Notes under the pieces: model-generated
Databases searched by the model: none
What the model saw: only the letters and a program-made list of their open reading frames with translations
What the model was told of the DNA's origin: nothing
Origin: an uncultured Kordiimonas sp.
GTDB lineage: Bacteria; Pseudomonadota; Alphaproteobacteria; Sphingomonadales; Kordiimonadaceae
DNA: 64,000 nucleotides
NCBI GenBank assembly: GCA_947503625.1
Contig: CANNEK010000001.1
Span: 1,296,152 to 1,360,151 of the forward strand
Direction: 5' to 3'
Shown here: positions 50,544-58,555 of the stretch, piece by piece
Numbering within the stretch: position 1 is the stretch's first letter
Layout: every line of letters begins with the position of its first letter
Program-made: the position numbers and the translations under genes

Positions 50544-52295
50544 ATGTCAGGTGCTATTCCGGAAATTGTCGTGTGGGGCTCCAGTGGTGGCGGTGGCGGA
50601 TTCGATTGGGGAAGCTTCAGGTTTAATTTTAACAACATCTCCTATGACAACGAGGGCGGCGGTGGCGGTCAGTCTGAAACTGTGGATGATGTTGCCCAGG
50701 AAGAGGTCATTATACTGGAATTTCCCGATGGGTTTCAGATCACTGTCGATATCACTGGCCTGCCAGACGAGATTGTGAATGCGTTTATTGGCGCAGCTCA
50801 GTTGGCCAACACAGTGCAGGTCGTTGGCGATTTGTTTGCGGATTTACGTGATCGCGGTTACTCGGAAATCGTTTTGAACCACTCAGACACTGGCGTGCTG
50901 ACGCCAAATGGAAGCCTCTATCGAACATGGGGGGAAATATCCGGGCATGAACCGGGTGGAGTTGCATACGCTCAGTTTACCGTTACCGGTAGCAATACAG
51001 CTTCGATTACTTTCAATACACATATAAATTGGGCACAACTGGGGAATGAAGAGGCACTGGTTACCTTTTTTCACGAGGTTTATCACCTCGTAAACGAAGT
51101 ACCGGGAGTGCCTGTCGATGAAAACGCTGCAGAAAATGCAGCTCAAAACATCTTTAATCACGCCAATGCCCAGTATGGCTTTGATCTGGAAGGTTATCTA
51201 TCCGGGGTTAGCACGGCGGAACACGGCCTTGGAAACTCCAACAATAATCACCTGACAGGTCAGTCGGGCCATGATTTTGTTCAGGGAGGTGCGGGCAATG
51301 ATAACCTCTACGGACATGGAGGCAACGACGCGCTGGAGGGCGGTGCAGGTAATGACAACTTATTTGGGGGTGCCGGGGATGACGAACTCATTTCAGGTGG
51401 AGGCACGGATGAGCTATATGGAGGTTCGGGCAATGACAAGTATGTATTGGATGTATCACTAAACGGTAGCATCGGAGATACCAGTGGTTCGGATGATTAC
51501 CTCGAAATCCAAACCACAAGTAACGTGACCTTCGACCAGCAGGGCAATCATCTCATTATTAACGGATCTGGTTCGCAATCGCTCACTATATACAATTGGT
51601 TCTCCGGGCAGGAAATCGAAACAGTTTCCTTGGCAAATGGATCGGTTTTAAGCGCACAAACCATCAACCAGATTATCGATATACAAAATGGCGGCGGGCT
51701 GTTTCCGCCCGTCGTGTTCGACCTGGATGGTGATGGAATTGAGCTATCGAATCTTGACGACAAAACCACAAAGATTGATTGGGATGGTGACGGCAGGAAG
51801 GAATGGACAGGCTGGGTTGATGCGGATGATGGCATTTTAGTCTATGATGTTAATGGCAACGGCAAAGTGGATGGTCAAGGTGAATTCACTTTCGCTCAAT
51901 ATGGCGAAGACACCCGCACAGACTTGCAGGGCCTCGCCACTTTTGACGACAATGATGACGGCAAAATCACCATGGAAGATGAGATTTGGTCTGATTTGTT
52001 TGTGTGGCGAGACCTCAATCAAAACGGCAAGTCAAATGGTAGGGAATGGTTCACTTTGGATGAGCTTGGCATTACTTCGATAGGTTTGGACAGTACCAAT
52101 GAACTATCCATAATTGAGGGCAATGTTGTATTTGGCACGTCGACATTCACCCGCTCTGACGGTTCTGTTGGAATTGTTGGAGACGTAGCTTTGCGTTCGG
52201 ATTCAAACGGGTTTGAGTGGCAAGCTGAAAGTGACCTGTTCCATCAGATTACGGATCACTTTGCTGCGACAGGCTCTGACCCTTATGCGATCTAA
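50544..52295 (+). CDS. RTX-repeat, EF-hand secreted protein with an HExxH zinc-protease motif
   Basis: 583 residues from ATG with AAAGGGAG 8 bases upstream; an in-frame TTG two codons earlier was not used. No Sec signal peptide. The N-terminal region is Gly-rich (WGSSGGGGGF). HEVYH at 177-181 (FFHEVYHLVNE) with a nearby acidic tract suggests a zinc metallopeptidase. RTX nonapeptides GGAGNDNLYG-type run from about 248 to 298. Calcium loops of the D-x-D/N-G-D/N-G type follow at about 393 (DLDGDGIE), 412 (DWDGDGRKE), 435 (DVNGNGKVD), 468 (DDNDDGKI) and 490 (DLNQNGKS). Type I secretion is expected, but no ABC exporter or adaptor is in the window. Confidence 0.8.
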   Translation: MSGAIPEIVVWGSSGGGGGFDWGSFRFNFNNISYDNEGGGGGQSETVDDVAQEEVIILEFPDGFQITVDITGLPDEIVNAFIGAAQLANTVQVVGDLFADLRDRGYSEIVLNHSDTGVLTPNGSLYRTWGEISGHEPGGVAYAQFTVTGSNTASITFNTHINWAQLGNEEALVTFFHEVYHLVNEVPGVPVDENAAENAAQNIFNHANAQYGFDLEGYLSGVSTAEHGLGNSNNNHLTGQSGHDFVQGGAGNDNLYGHGGNDALEGGAGNDNLFGGAGDDELISGGGTDELYGGSGNDKYVLDVSLNGSIGDTSGSDDYLEIQTTSNVTFDQQGNHLIINGSGSQSLTIYNWFSGQEIETVSLANGSVLSAQTINQIIDIQNGGGLFPPVVFDLDGDGIELSNLDDKTTKIDWDGDGRKEWTGWVDADDGILVYDVNGNGKVDGQGEFTFAQYGEDTRTDLQGLATFDDNDDGKITMEDEIWSDLFVWRDLNQNGKSNGREWFTLDELGITSIGLDSTNELSIIEGNVVFGTSTFTRSDGSVGIVGDVALRSDSNGFEWQAESDLFHQITDHFAATGSDPYAI

Positions 52296-52636
52296 GCTGT
52301 TATAACTCAAGTTGGCGGACCACGCCGACTGAGGCATGGATGGGCGTTAAGTCGCTCCGCATAGCTTTGCAAAAGCCTTCAAAATCCCTTTTTTTGAAGG
52401 CTGAGGCAGCACCTTCAAGTACGGTTCATCTGCAGCAAATTCAGCTTGTGCAAACGTTTTGGTTCAACGAGAAGGCCACACCCGGTCGGCTCATGTCCAT
52501 TTTGCCCCGTTACGGATGTAGCCAAACAGACGGCCTTATTAGCGCCGTTTAGAAATACCCGGCAGCATAACCGCTAGGCGAGAGACTTCATTCCATGTAA
52601 CAGTTGGAGCCGGTGCAGTGGGAAGGGGACAAAAAC
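52296..52636. other. Gene-free interval with one hairpin
   Basis: No credible gene. AGCCTTCAAAA and TTTTGAAGGCT (52374-52402) form an 11-bp stem with a 7-base loop and could end the RTX transcript, although it lies 80 bases past the stop and lacks a T-tail. Confidence 0.4.
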
Positions 52637-52885
52637 ATGCTGAAAGCCGTTGCGGTGAAGATAGACCAGATTTACGTGCCGGCGGCGCGGCGTCAGGAAC
52701 TGGACGACACGAAGCAGGAAGAAATCACCAAAGGCCTGCTGAACGGCGATGCGCCCAAGCCCATCAGGGTGCGGGAAGGCAAGGACCGCTTTGTGCTGAT
52801 CGGCGGGGTGAACCGGCTGGAAGCCTGCAAGGCGCTGGGTGAAACCGAGATCGAAGCCTATATCGTGCAGGCGCAGAAGTTCTAG
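52637..52885 (+). CDS. ParB/sulfiredoxin-like N-terminal domain protein
   Basis: 82 residues from ATG with AAGGGG upstream. The pattern VKIDQIYVPAARRQELDDTKQEEITKGLLNGDAPKPIRVREGKDRFVLIGGVNRLEACKALGETEIEAYIV is the ParB N-terminal fold, with GGVNRLEAC at the position of the 'GERRW.A' box that binds a nucleotide. There is no helix-turn-helix, so it is not a chromosome-partition ParB. Such small proteins often occur on mobile or accessory DNA. It is a single gene. Confidence 0.8.
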   Translation: MLKAVAVKIDQIYVPAARRQELDDTKQEEITKGLLNGDAPKPIRVREGKDRFVLIGGVNRLEACKALGETEIEAYIVQAQKF

Positions 52886-53118
52886 CGCGGTTGATTTCAG
52901 GTGGCCGGAGTCGGCAGTTTGCTGCCGGTCAGCACCCGCAATTCCCGATTCGTTTGCTTTAAATTCATCTAAAAATTGAGCCAAATTTTAAACCTATTGC
53001 GAGGGTTGGCGATTTCGGGCTGCCCTTTTAACGTCTTGCGTTTGGCCTTATGGTCCTTGAAAACCAATAAGAACAGGTATCAGGCTTTCTTTGAAATTTT
53101 GGGGTCGAGGCTGAGCAA

Positions 53119-53421
53119 ATGACATCAGAATATGACGTGAAATATGTGGTTCGTGACCACAATCTACCAAAGTACAAAAGTGTGACGCACATCGGGGGGG
53201 AATTGTCTACGGGGGACCGTTGGCAAATACCGGTGACCGAGGCCATCGACGGCATACGCACAGGCCGGTTTGCCTTCACCATCACCCGGCCGGATAATTC
53301 ACCAGAGCCTTTGATGGTGCAGAGCCACCCGCTGTATGGCCAGATGCTAAAATCGGTGAAAGACGGGCGGGACCCGGAATCGCTGATTGCACTGCCGGAG
53401 CATGTTCCGAGCCTCTGTTAA
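53119..53421 (+). CDS. DUF3892 protein
   Basis: 100 residues. THIGGELSTGDRWQIPVTEAIDGIRTGRFAF and YGQMLKSVKDGRDPESLIALPE match the DUF3892 pattern (I..IGG....G..W......AI..I..G and DG..P..LL.LP). Function unknown. Single gene in the plus strand, convergent with the exported protein gene that follows. Confidence 0.7.
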   Translation: MTSEYDVKYVVRDHNLPKYKSVTHIGGELSTGDRWQIPVTEAIDGIRTGRFAFTITRPDNSPEPLMVQSHPLYGQMLKSVKDGRDPESLIALPEHVPSLC

Positions 53422-53440
53422 CAGGTAACAGGCGCCGCCC

Positions 53441-54673
53441 TTAGTCTTGCGCCCATCCATCGATGGGGCCAAGGCTGCTGGCGTCAATCAGCGGTTTTTC
53501 CGCCTCGGGCGCTGTTTGCTTTCGCACATAGTCCGCGAGCGTGGACACACCGCTTTTCTCCATCATATCGGCGAGCTCTTCAGGCGTGCGGTAGACCGTG
53601 AGGCGGCGGACCACTTCCTGCACAAATGCCTCGTCATACATGGCGTTCGATTTCGCGGTTGCTGTCATCCGGTCGATGGGCTTGAGAAACACCAGACCGT
53701 CAAAAGCATCCAGCATGGTCTGCCCGGGGGCAGCGTCCAGCATGTGGTTGCCGGCATAGGCCGCTTCGCCAAACGGTGTTCCGGTCAGATCAAAACCAAC
53801 AGGCTGGTTGCCCTTTGCGGCGAAAGCGCTGTCCCAAAGGCCTTTCTGCATGCGGCCCCAATAATATTTCTTGCGGCTCAGCCCTTCCTGATCGCGCGCA
53901 TCACCTTCAGCCTTTACAGACTCGATAAACAGTTGCTGCCCGTGCAAACGCACTGAAAAGCTTTTGTCCGGGTGCCATTGCCGAAAAAATGTGCCGGTGT
54001 TCCAGAAGTAGCTATCGTCTTTTTTGCGAACGCCTGTGTAGGCATGGCGGGTGTTGGTCAGGAAAACGCCTTTTGCGTTGCCGGAAAAACCGCCGAGCTC
54101 GTCCAGAATGGTGAGATACATATCATGGTCGCGGCCCGCAAGGGACTTCTGGGCAGCGGCATAGTCCGCAGCATTTTCAATTGACGGCCACAGCGACGGG
54201 GTTGACGCCGCAACAACATGCAACCGGTCTTCTTCAGGCAAAGCCCGGTTCACATCATAGATCATTGCCATCAGGTCCAGATAGGACTGCATCGGATAGG
54301 CGAACGGTGAATAGGTTGCCCTGAACACCGGATACAAAAGTGCCATGTCCTTCTCGGGGCTTGCCAGAAAAGCGTCGATATGGGGTTGCTCGTTGACCGA
54401 AAACAACTCGACAAAAATGACGGGCTTCAGGGCGACAAAACTGTCTGAGCGCACCAACTGCTGATAAAAATCGAACGGCTCTTTGGCCTGATGGTTAAAA
54501 TCGTCAAACAGCACCAGGTCATGGTGCTTCAGTTTATCGACGATATAGTCGACGGGCGGCTTACCCCTGTTTTCAATCGCTGCGATATAGTCATTGAGCT
54601 CGTCCGCAGCGGAAACAGCAGCACCCGCCATCAGCCAGACACCCAGTGTCAAAGCCTGCATAAAATATTTCAT
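53441..54673 (-). CDS. Exported hypothetical protein, possibly EreA/ChaN-like fold
   Basis: 410 residues with a signal peptide (about 1-22, ending VSA). LKHHDLVLFDDFNHQAKEPFDFYQQLV followed by PVIFVELFSVNEQPHIDAFL resembles the start of the EreA/ChaN/TIKI superfamily, where a His and a Glu sit at these positions; later GVFLTNTRHAYTG and the C-terminal half fit no family I know. It would act in the periplasm. Transcribed away from the KDPGal aldolase gene but on the same strand, downstream of it by about 75 bases, so it might be read with it. Confidence 0.55.
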   Translation of the reverse strand: MKYFMQALTLGVWLMAGAAVSAADELNDYIAAIENRGKPPVDYIVDKLKHHDLVLFDDFNHQAKEPFDFYQQLVRSDSFVALKPVIFVELFSVNEQPHIDAFLASPEKDMALLYPVFRATYSPFAYPMQSYLDLMAMIYDVNRALPEEDRLHVVAASTPSLWPSIENAADYAAAQKSLAGRDHDMYLTILDELGGFSGNAKGVFLTNTRHAYTGVRKKDDSYFWNTGTFFRQWHPDKSFSVRLHGQQLFIESVKAEGDARDQEGLSRKKYYWGRMQKGLWDSAFAAKGNQPVGFDLTGTPFGEAAYAGNHMLDAAPGQTMLDAFDGLVFLKPIDRMTATAKSNAMYDEAFVQEVVRRLTVYRTPEELADMMEKSGVSTLADYVRKQTAPEAEKPLIDASSLGPIDGWAQD

Positions 54674-54750
54674 GGTTCTTCCCTCGCTAAAGAAAGACGT
54701 GGGAAGGTAGTGAGTTTTTTCAAGAAAAAATTATCGGACGGTAGCTCGTG

Positions 54751-55374
54751 CTAGCCAAAAGCTGCCTTGCATGCAGCAACTGCCACAATGGCCCGGGGCT
54801 TTACGTCAGCCGCCTTGTCGTCGGGCTTGAAGAGGTTGGTGCCAAGCCCAAACCCATCGGCACCGGAAGCGGCAAACGCGTCCATGTTATCGGCGTTCAC
54901 GCCGCCCACGGCAAACAGCGGCACATCATCCGGCAAGACAGCCTTCAGAGCTCCGATTGTAGCCGCCCCCTGCGCGCCGGCAGGAAACAACTTCAGCGCA
55001 TCCGCCCCCGCGGCAAGCGCCGCGAAAGCCTCTGTCGCGGTTGCAAAGCCCGGAACCGAAAGCAATCCCAGCTCTCTGGTGCGCTTGATAACATCTGCAT
55101 TCGTATTGGGGGAGACAATAACCCTGCCGCCCGCCTGCGCGACAAGATCGACCTCGCCGGTGTGCAACACAGTGCCAGCGCCGACCAGCGCATCTTCACC
55201 AAAGTTTTCTGCGAGCAGGCTGATAGAGCGGTATACATCTGGCGAGTTTAGTGGCACTTCGATGGTGGATATGCCAGCATCAATGAGAACACGCCCGATA
55301 TCAACAACGTCGTCCGGAACCACGCCGCGCAAAATCGCGATGAGCCGCCCGGCTTTTGAATGAATCTGCTGCAT
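54751..55374 (-). CDS. dgoA: 2-dehydro-3-deoxy-6-phosphogalactonate aldolase
   Basis: 207 residues, full length. KDPG/KDPGal aldolase fold: Glu39 in IEVPLNSP, GAGTVL, and the Schiff-base Lys128 in ALKLFPAG. The 'PLNSP' in place of the 'TLRT' of KDPG aldolases points to the galactonate (De Ley-Doudoroff) enzyme, cleaving KDPGal to pyruvate and glyceraldehyde 3-phosphate. It is divergent from glpD with a palindrome between, and belongs with the galactosidase, lactonase and symporter genes to the right. Confidence 0.88.
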   Translation of the reverse strand: MQQIHSKAGRLIAILRGVVPDDVVDIGRVLIDAGISTIEVPLNSPDVYRSISLLAENFGEDALVGAGTVLHTGEVDLVAQAGGRVIVSPNTNADVIKRTRELGLLSVPGFATATEAFAALAAGADALKLFPAGAQGAATIGALKAVLPDDVPLFAVGGVNADNMDAFAASGADGFGLGTNLFKPDDKAADVKPRAIVAVAACKAAFG

Positions 55375-55428
55375 TGTTCGCCTGACCTTTAAATACCTAG
55401 CCGGAGTGTACTTTCGCTATAGTTTAAT

Positions 55429-55444
55429 TATCATATAAATGATA
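55429..55444. promoter_or_regulatory. Palindromic operator candidate between dgoA and glpD
   Basis: Perfect palindrome TATCAT-ATAA-ATGATA in the 146-base divergent region. The segment TCATATAAATGATA matches, at 13 of 14 positions, a site in the GH42/GH36 promoter region, so a common regulator (the FadR-type GntR protein) is likely. Confidence 0.5.
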
Positions 55445-55520
55445 TCGGGCAACCATGCCAGACTACCGTAACAAATAGCCAGCATAGCTGGTAAAGTATA
55501 GAGAACAACCATTGGCGAGC

Positions 55521-57047
55521 ATGCGCAGGGAAACAGACATATTGATTGTCGGTGGCGGCATCAACGGCGCAGGCGTAGCACGTGATGCAGCGGGGCGCGG
55601 CCTTGACGTCACTCTTCTGGAGCAGGCTGATCTTGCCGGTGCAACCTCGTCTGCCAGTTCCAAGCTTATTCACGGCGGCCTGAGGTATCTGGAAAACTAT
55701 GAATTCCGACTGGTGCGCGAATCTTTGATGGAGCGCGAGCGGTTATGGAAAATCGCGCCTCACATCATCACGCCGCTGCGCTTTATCCTGCCGCACCACA
55801 AAGGCCTTCGGCCTGCCTTTATCCTCAGGCTGGGCCTATTTCTTTACGACCACATTGGTGGCCGCAAGCTGCTGCCGCCAACCAGACAGCTGGATTTGCG
55901 ATCAGGGGCAGCGGGCGAACCACTCGCGGACAGCTTCAAGCAGGGGTTTGAATATTCCGACTGCTGGGTAGATGACGCACGTCTTGTTGTACTGAATGCC
56001 ATGAGCGCGGCGGAAATGGGTGCTGATATCCTGACCGGGCACACTTTTCTGGGTGCAAAACGAAAGAATGGCAGGTGGCTCGCCTCGGTGAAAACCGAAC
56101 AGAGTGTCATTGAAGAGATAAGCGCACGAATACTGGTAAACGCGGCGGGGCCGTGGGTCGATAAAACGCTCAACGCCTGCGATGTTGGCCAGCAAAACAT
56201 GGGCTCGGTTCGGCTCGTTAAGGGCAGCCACATCGTTGTGCCGCGCCTGTATGCCCATAACCGGGCCTATACTTTCCAGAATTCGGATGGCCGGGTGATT
56301 TTCTCTATCCCGTACGAAGGGGACTACACCCTCATAGGCACAACAGATACACCGTTTGAAGAAGACCCAAGAACAGCTGAAGCTGATGACAGGGAAGTTG
56401 AATATCTGTGTAATGCTGCATCGGAGTATTTCAAAAAACCGATCGTCCCGAATGATGTTACCTGGAGCTATTCAGGCGTGCGGCCCCTGTATGATGACGG
56501 GGCGGAAAGTGCCTCAAAGGCCACCCGCGACTATGTGTTGGAGTTGAACGCGCCGGACACACCCGAAAACGCCGCGCCGCTGCTCAGCATCTATGGCGGC
56601 AAGGTCACAACCTACCGGCGGCTTGCGGAAGAAGTGCTGGAAAAGCTGGAACCCTACACGGGTGAGGAACGAGGCCCATGGACGGAAAACGCTCCGCTGC
56701 CGGGTGGTGACCTGCCCGGTCGGGAACTACCGCAAAAAGCCCACACGGATTTCATATCGGGCTTGCAGAAACAAGTCTCCTGGTTGCCTGAAATGACGTG
56801 TGCAAGGCTTGCTGCATCATACGGCACACGCGTGCAGATACTGCTTGGGAATGCGACATGCCTTGAAGATATGGGGCAGCATTTTGGTGCTGGCCTTTAT
56901 GAACGCGAAGTTGAGTATCTGCGGCAGCATGAGTGGGCAAAGTCAGCAGACGATATTTTATGGCGACGTAGCAAACTGGGCCTTCACATGACAAGCGGCG
57001 AACGCGCCGCCCTGACAAAATGGTTGAACGACTACCCTTCCCCATAA
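55521..57047 (+). CDS. glpD: Glycerol-3-phosphate dehydrogenase, FAD-dependent
   Basis: About 508 residues from ATG (MRRETDILIVGGG); a TTG three codons upstream is an alternative. FAD motif VGGGINGAGVARDAAGRG at the N terminus, ASSKLIHGGLRYLE, GRVIFSIPYEGDYTLIGTTDTP and SIYGGKVTTYRRLAE are GlpD hallmarks. It is membrane-associated and oxidises glycerol 3-phosphate to dihydroxyacetone phosphate, passing electrons to ubiquinone. Its position inside a galactoside locus, divergent from dgoA and without glpK or glpF, suggests a substrate that yields glycerol as well as galactose. Confidence 0.95.
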   Translation: MRRETDILIVGGGINGAGVARDAAGRGLDVTLLEQADLAGATSSASSKLIHGGLRYLENYEFRLVRESLMERERLWKIAPHIITPLRFILPHHKGLRPAFILRLGLFLYDHIGGRKLLPPTRQLDLRSGAAGEPLADSFKQGFEYSDCWVDDARLVVLNAMSAAEMGADILTGHTFLGAKRKNGRWLASVKTEQSVIEEISARILVNAAGPWVDKTLNACDVGQQNMGSVRLVKGSHIVVPRLYAHNRAYTFQNSDGRVIFSIPYEGDYTLIGTTDTPFEEDPRTAEADDREVEYLCNAASEYFKKPIVPNDVTWSYSGVRPLYDDGAESASKATRDYVLELNAPDTPENAAPLLSIYGGKVTTYRRLAEEVLEKLEPYTGEERGPWTENAPLPGGDLPGRELPQKAHTDFISGLQKQVSWLPEMTCARLAASYGTRVQILLGNATCLEDMGQHFGAGLYEREVEYLRQHEWAKSADDILWRRSKLGLHMTSGERAALTKWLNDYPSP

Positions 57048-57076
57048 ACGATGCAAGCCGCAGATATTGGTGCAAC

Positions 57077-58525
57077 CTATTCCGCCGCCACCTCCGGAAC
57101 CTGGGGCTTCAGGCCAATAAACCGCGCCGAGCGGCCAAACAGCAGGCGATTTACACCGAGCGCGGTCAGGACACAGAAAATCAACGTGATGAACATCAGA
57201 TGGATATAGTGGAACGGCGACCATCCAAACGAGAAGACGCCGTACAGCAGCGTCCCTGAAACCACAGCAATAATCATCGCGCGGGCGTCAACGTCCTTAA
57301 ACAGCAACCCGACCAGAAATGTCGACAGGATCGGCATGCTGAGCAGGCCATAGAGCTGCTGAACCGTATTAATGATGCTTTCCGCCTGCTGATACAGGGG
57401 CACCAGCGCAAGCGCCAACACGACAAAAACAGCCGTCACCCAGCCACTCAACACCTTCACTCTGGGTTCGGGATTGAAGTATTTTTCATGGATATCCATG
57501 ACATAAAGCGCGGTTGAGGAATTGAGAATACTGTTGAAGCTGGTCAGGACAGCCGCCGCAATCGCCGCAGCAAACGCCCCCGACAGCCAAACAGGCAACA
57601 CATCACTGACAATACGTCCGTATGCCGCGTCGCCAATATCACCATATAGCTTGTAGGACACAATGCCGGGCAAAACGATCATCGGGGGCACAATCAATAA
57701 CCGGATGCCCGCTGCCGCAAACACCCCTTTTTGCGCTTCTTTCAGCGTGGGCGATGCCATCGCACGCTGGGTGATGGTCTGATTGGTGCTCCAGTAAAAC
57801 ACCTGAATGAAGATCATTCCGGTCAGAAGCGTATGCCACGGGATCGGGCTTTCATCGCTGCCGATCAGGGTCAGGCGTTCAGCCGGTATACCGGAAAAAT
57901 CGAAATTAATGGCTTTCAGCGCAAGGAACACAACAAGGATGCCCATCCCGAGCAGCATGATGCCGCTGTAGGTGTCAGATACCGCGACTGCCCGTAGACC
58001 ACCGAATATCGCGTAACATGCGCCGATAACCGCAAACAGGCTAGCAAGCACCATGATCGATACGTCAACACCAAACATGGACTGCATGAAAAGCGATCCG
58101 CCATACAACATGGCAGGCAGGAAAATGAAGATGTTGCCAAGCAGAAACATCACCGAAACCGTCGCCCGGATGTGATGATCATTATAGCGCTTTTCCAGAA
58201 GTTCGGTCGTTGTCGTGCAATTATTGCGGTAGTAAACGGGCAAGAAAACCTTCGCCAAAATCACAAGGCCCGCGACAGCCGCAAATTCCCACCATGCCAG
58301 AAGCGCCATCTGGTTGCCGTTCATGCCGACAAGCTGATCCGTGCTCAGGTTAGTGAGCGTGATCGAGCCGGCGACAAACACCCATGACAAACCGCCCCCT
58401 GCCAGAAAATATTCCTTGTTGGAATTACTGTCTGCACGCGTGCCGCGGCATTTCAAATAGGTCGCCAGTGCAATAGCGGCCGTGAACAACAGAAAGACAA
58501 CCACCTGAACCGTTTGCAATTCCAA
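57077..58525 (-). CDS. Sodium:solute symporter (SSS/SLC5 family)
   Basis: 482 residues from a TTG start with GGGAGAG upstream. Twelve to thirteen hydrophobic helices, with SITLTNLSTDQLVGMNGNQMA in the first helices, FGGLRAVAVSDTYSG and AAAIAAAVLTSFNSILNSSTALYVMDIHEKYF (the SSS Na2-site region). It imports a sugar or small glycoside with Na+. It starts 30 bases after the GH42 gene ends and is co-transcribed with it. Confidence 0.9.
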   Translation of the reverse strand: MELQTVQVVVFLLFTAAIALATYLKCRGTRADSNSNKEYFLAGGGLSWVFVAGSITLTNLSTDQLVGMNGNQMALLAWWEFAAVAGLVILAKVFLPVYYRNNCTTTTELLEKRYNDHHIRATVSVMFLLGNIFIFLPAMLYGGSLFMQSMFGVDVSIMVLASLFAVIGACYAIFGGLRAVAVSDTYSGIMLLGMGILVVFLALKAINFDFSGIPAERLTLIGSDESPIPWHTLLTGMIFIQVFYWSTNQTITQRAMASPTLKEAQKGVFAAAGIRLLIVPPMIVLPGIVSYKLYGDIGDAAYGRIVSDVLPVWLSGAFAAAIAAAVLTSFNSILNSSTALYVMDIHEKYFNPEPRVKVLSGWVTAVFVVLALALVPLYQQAESIINTVQQLYGLLSMPILSTFLVGLLFKDVDARAMIIAVVSGTLLYGVFSFGWSPFHYIHLMFITLIFCVLTALGVNRLLFGRSARFIGLKPQVPEVAAE

Positions 58526-58555
58526 CTGAACTCTCCCTGATTGCGATACACGCGC

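Noticed and set aside
52340-52552. 70-codon plus-strand frame after the RTX gene
   Set aside because: No ribosome site or homologous motif, and it contains a long hairpin.
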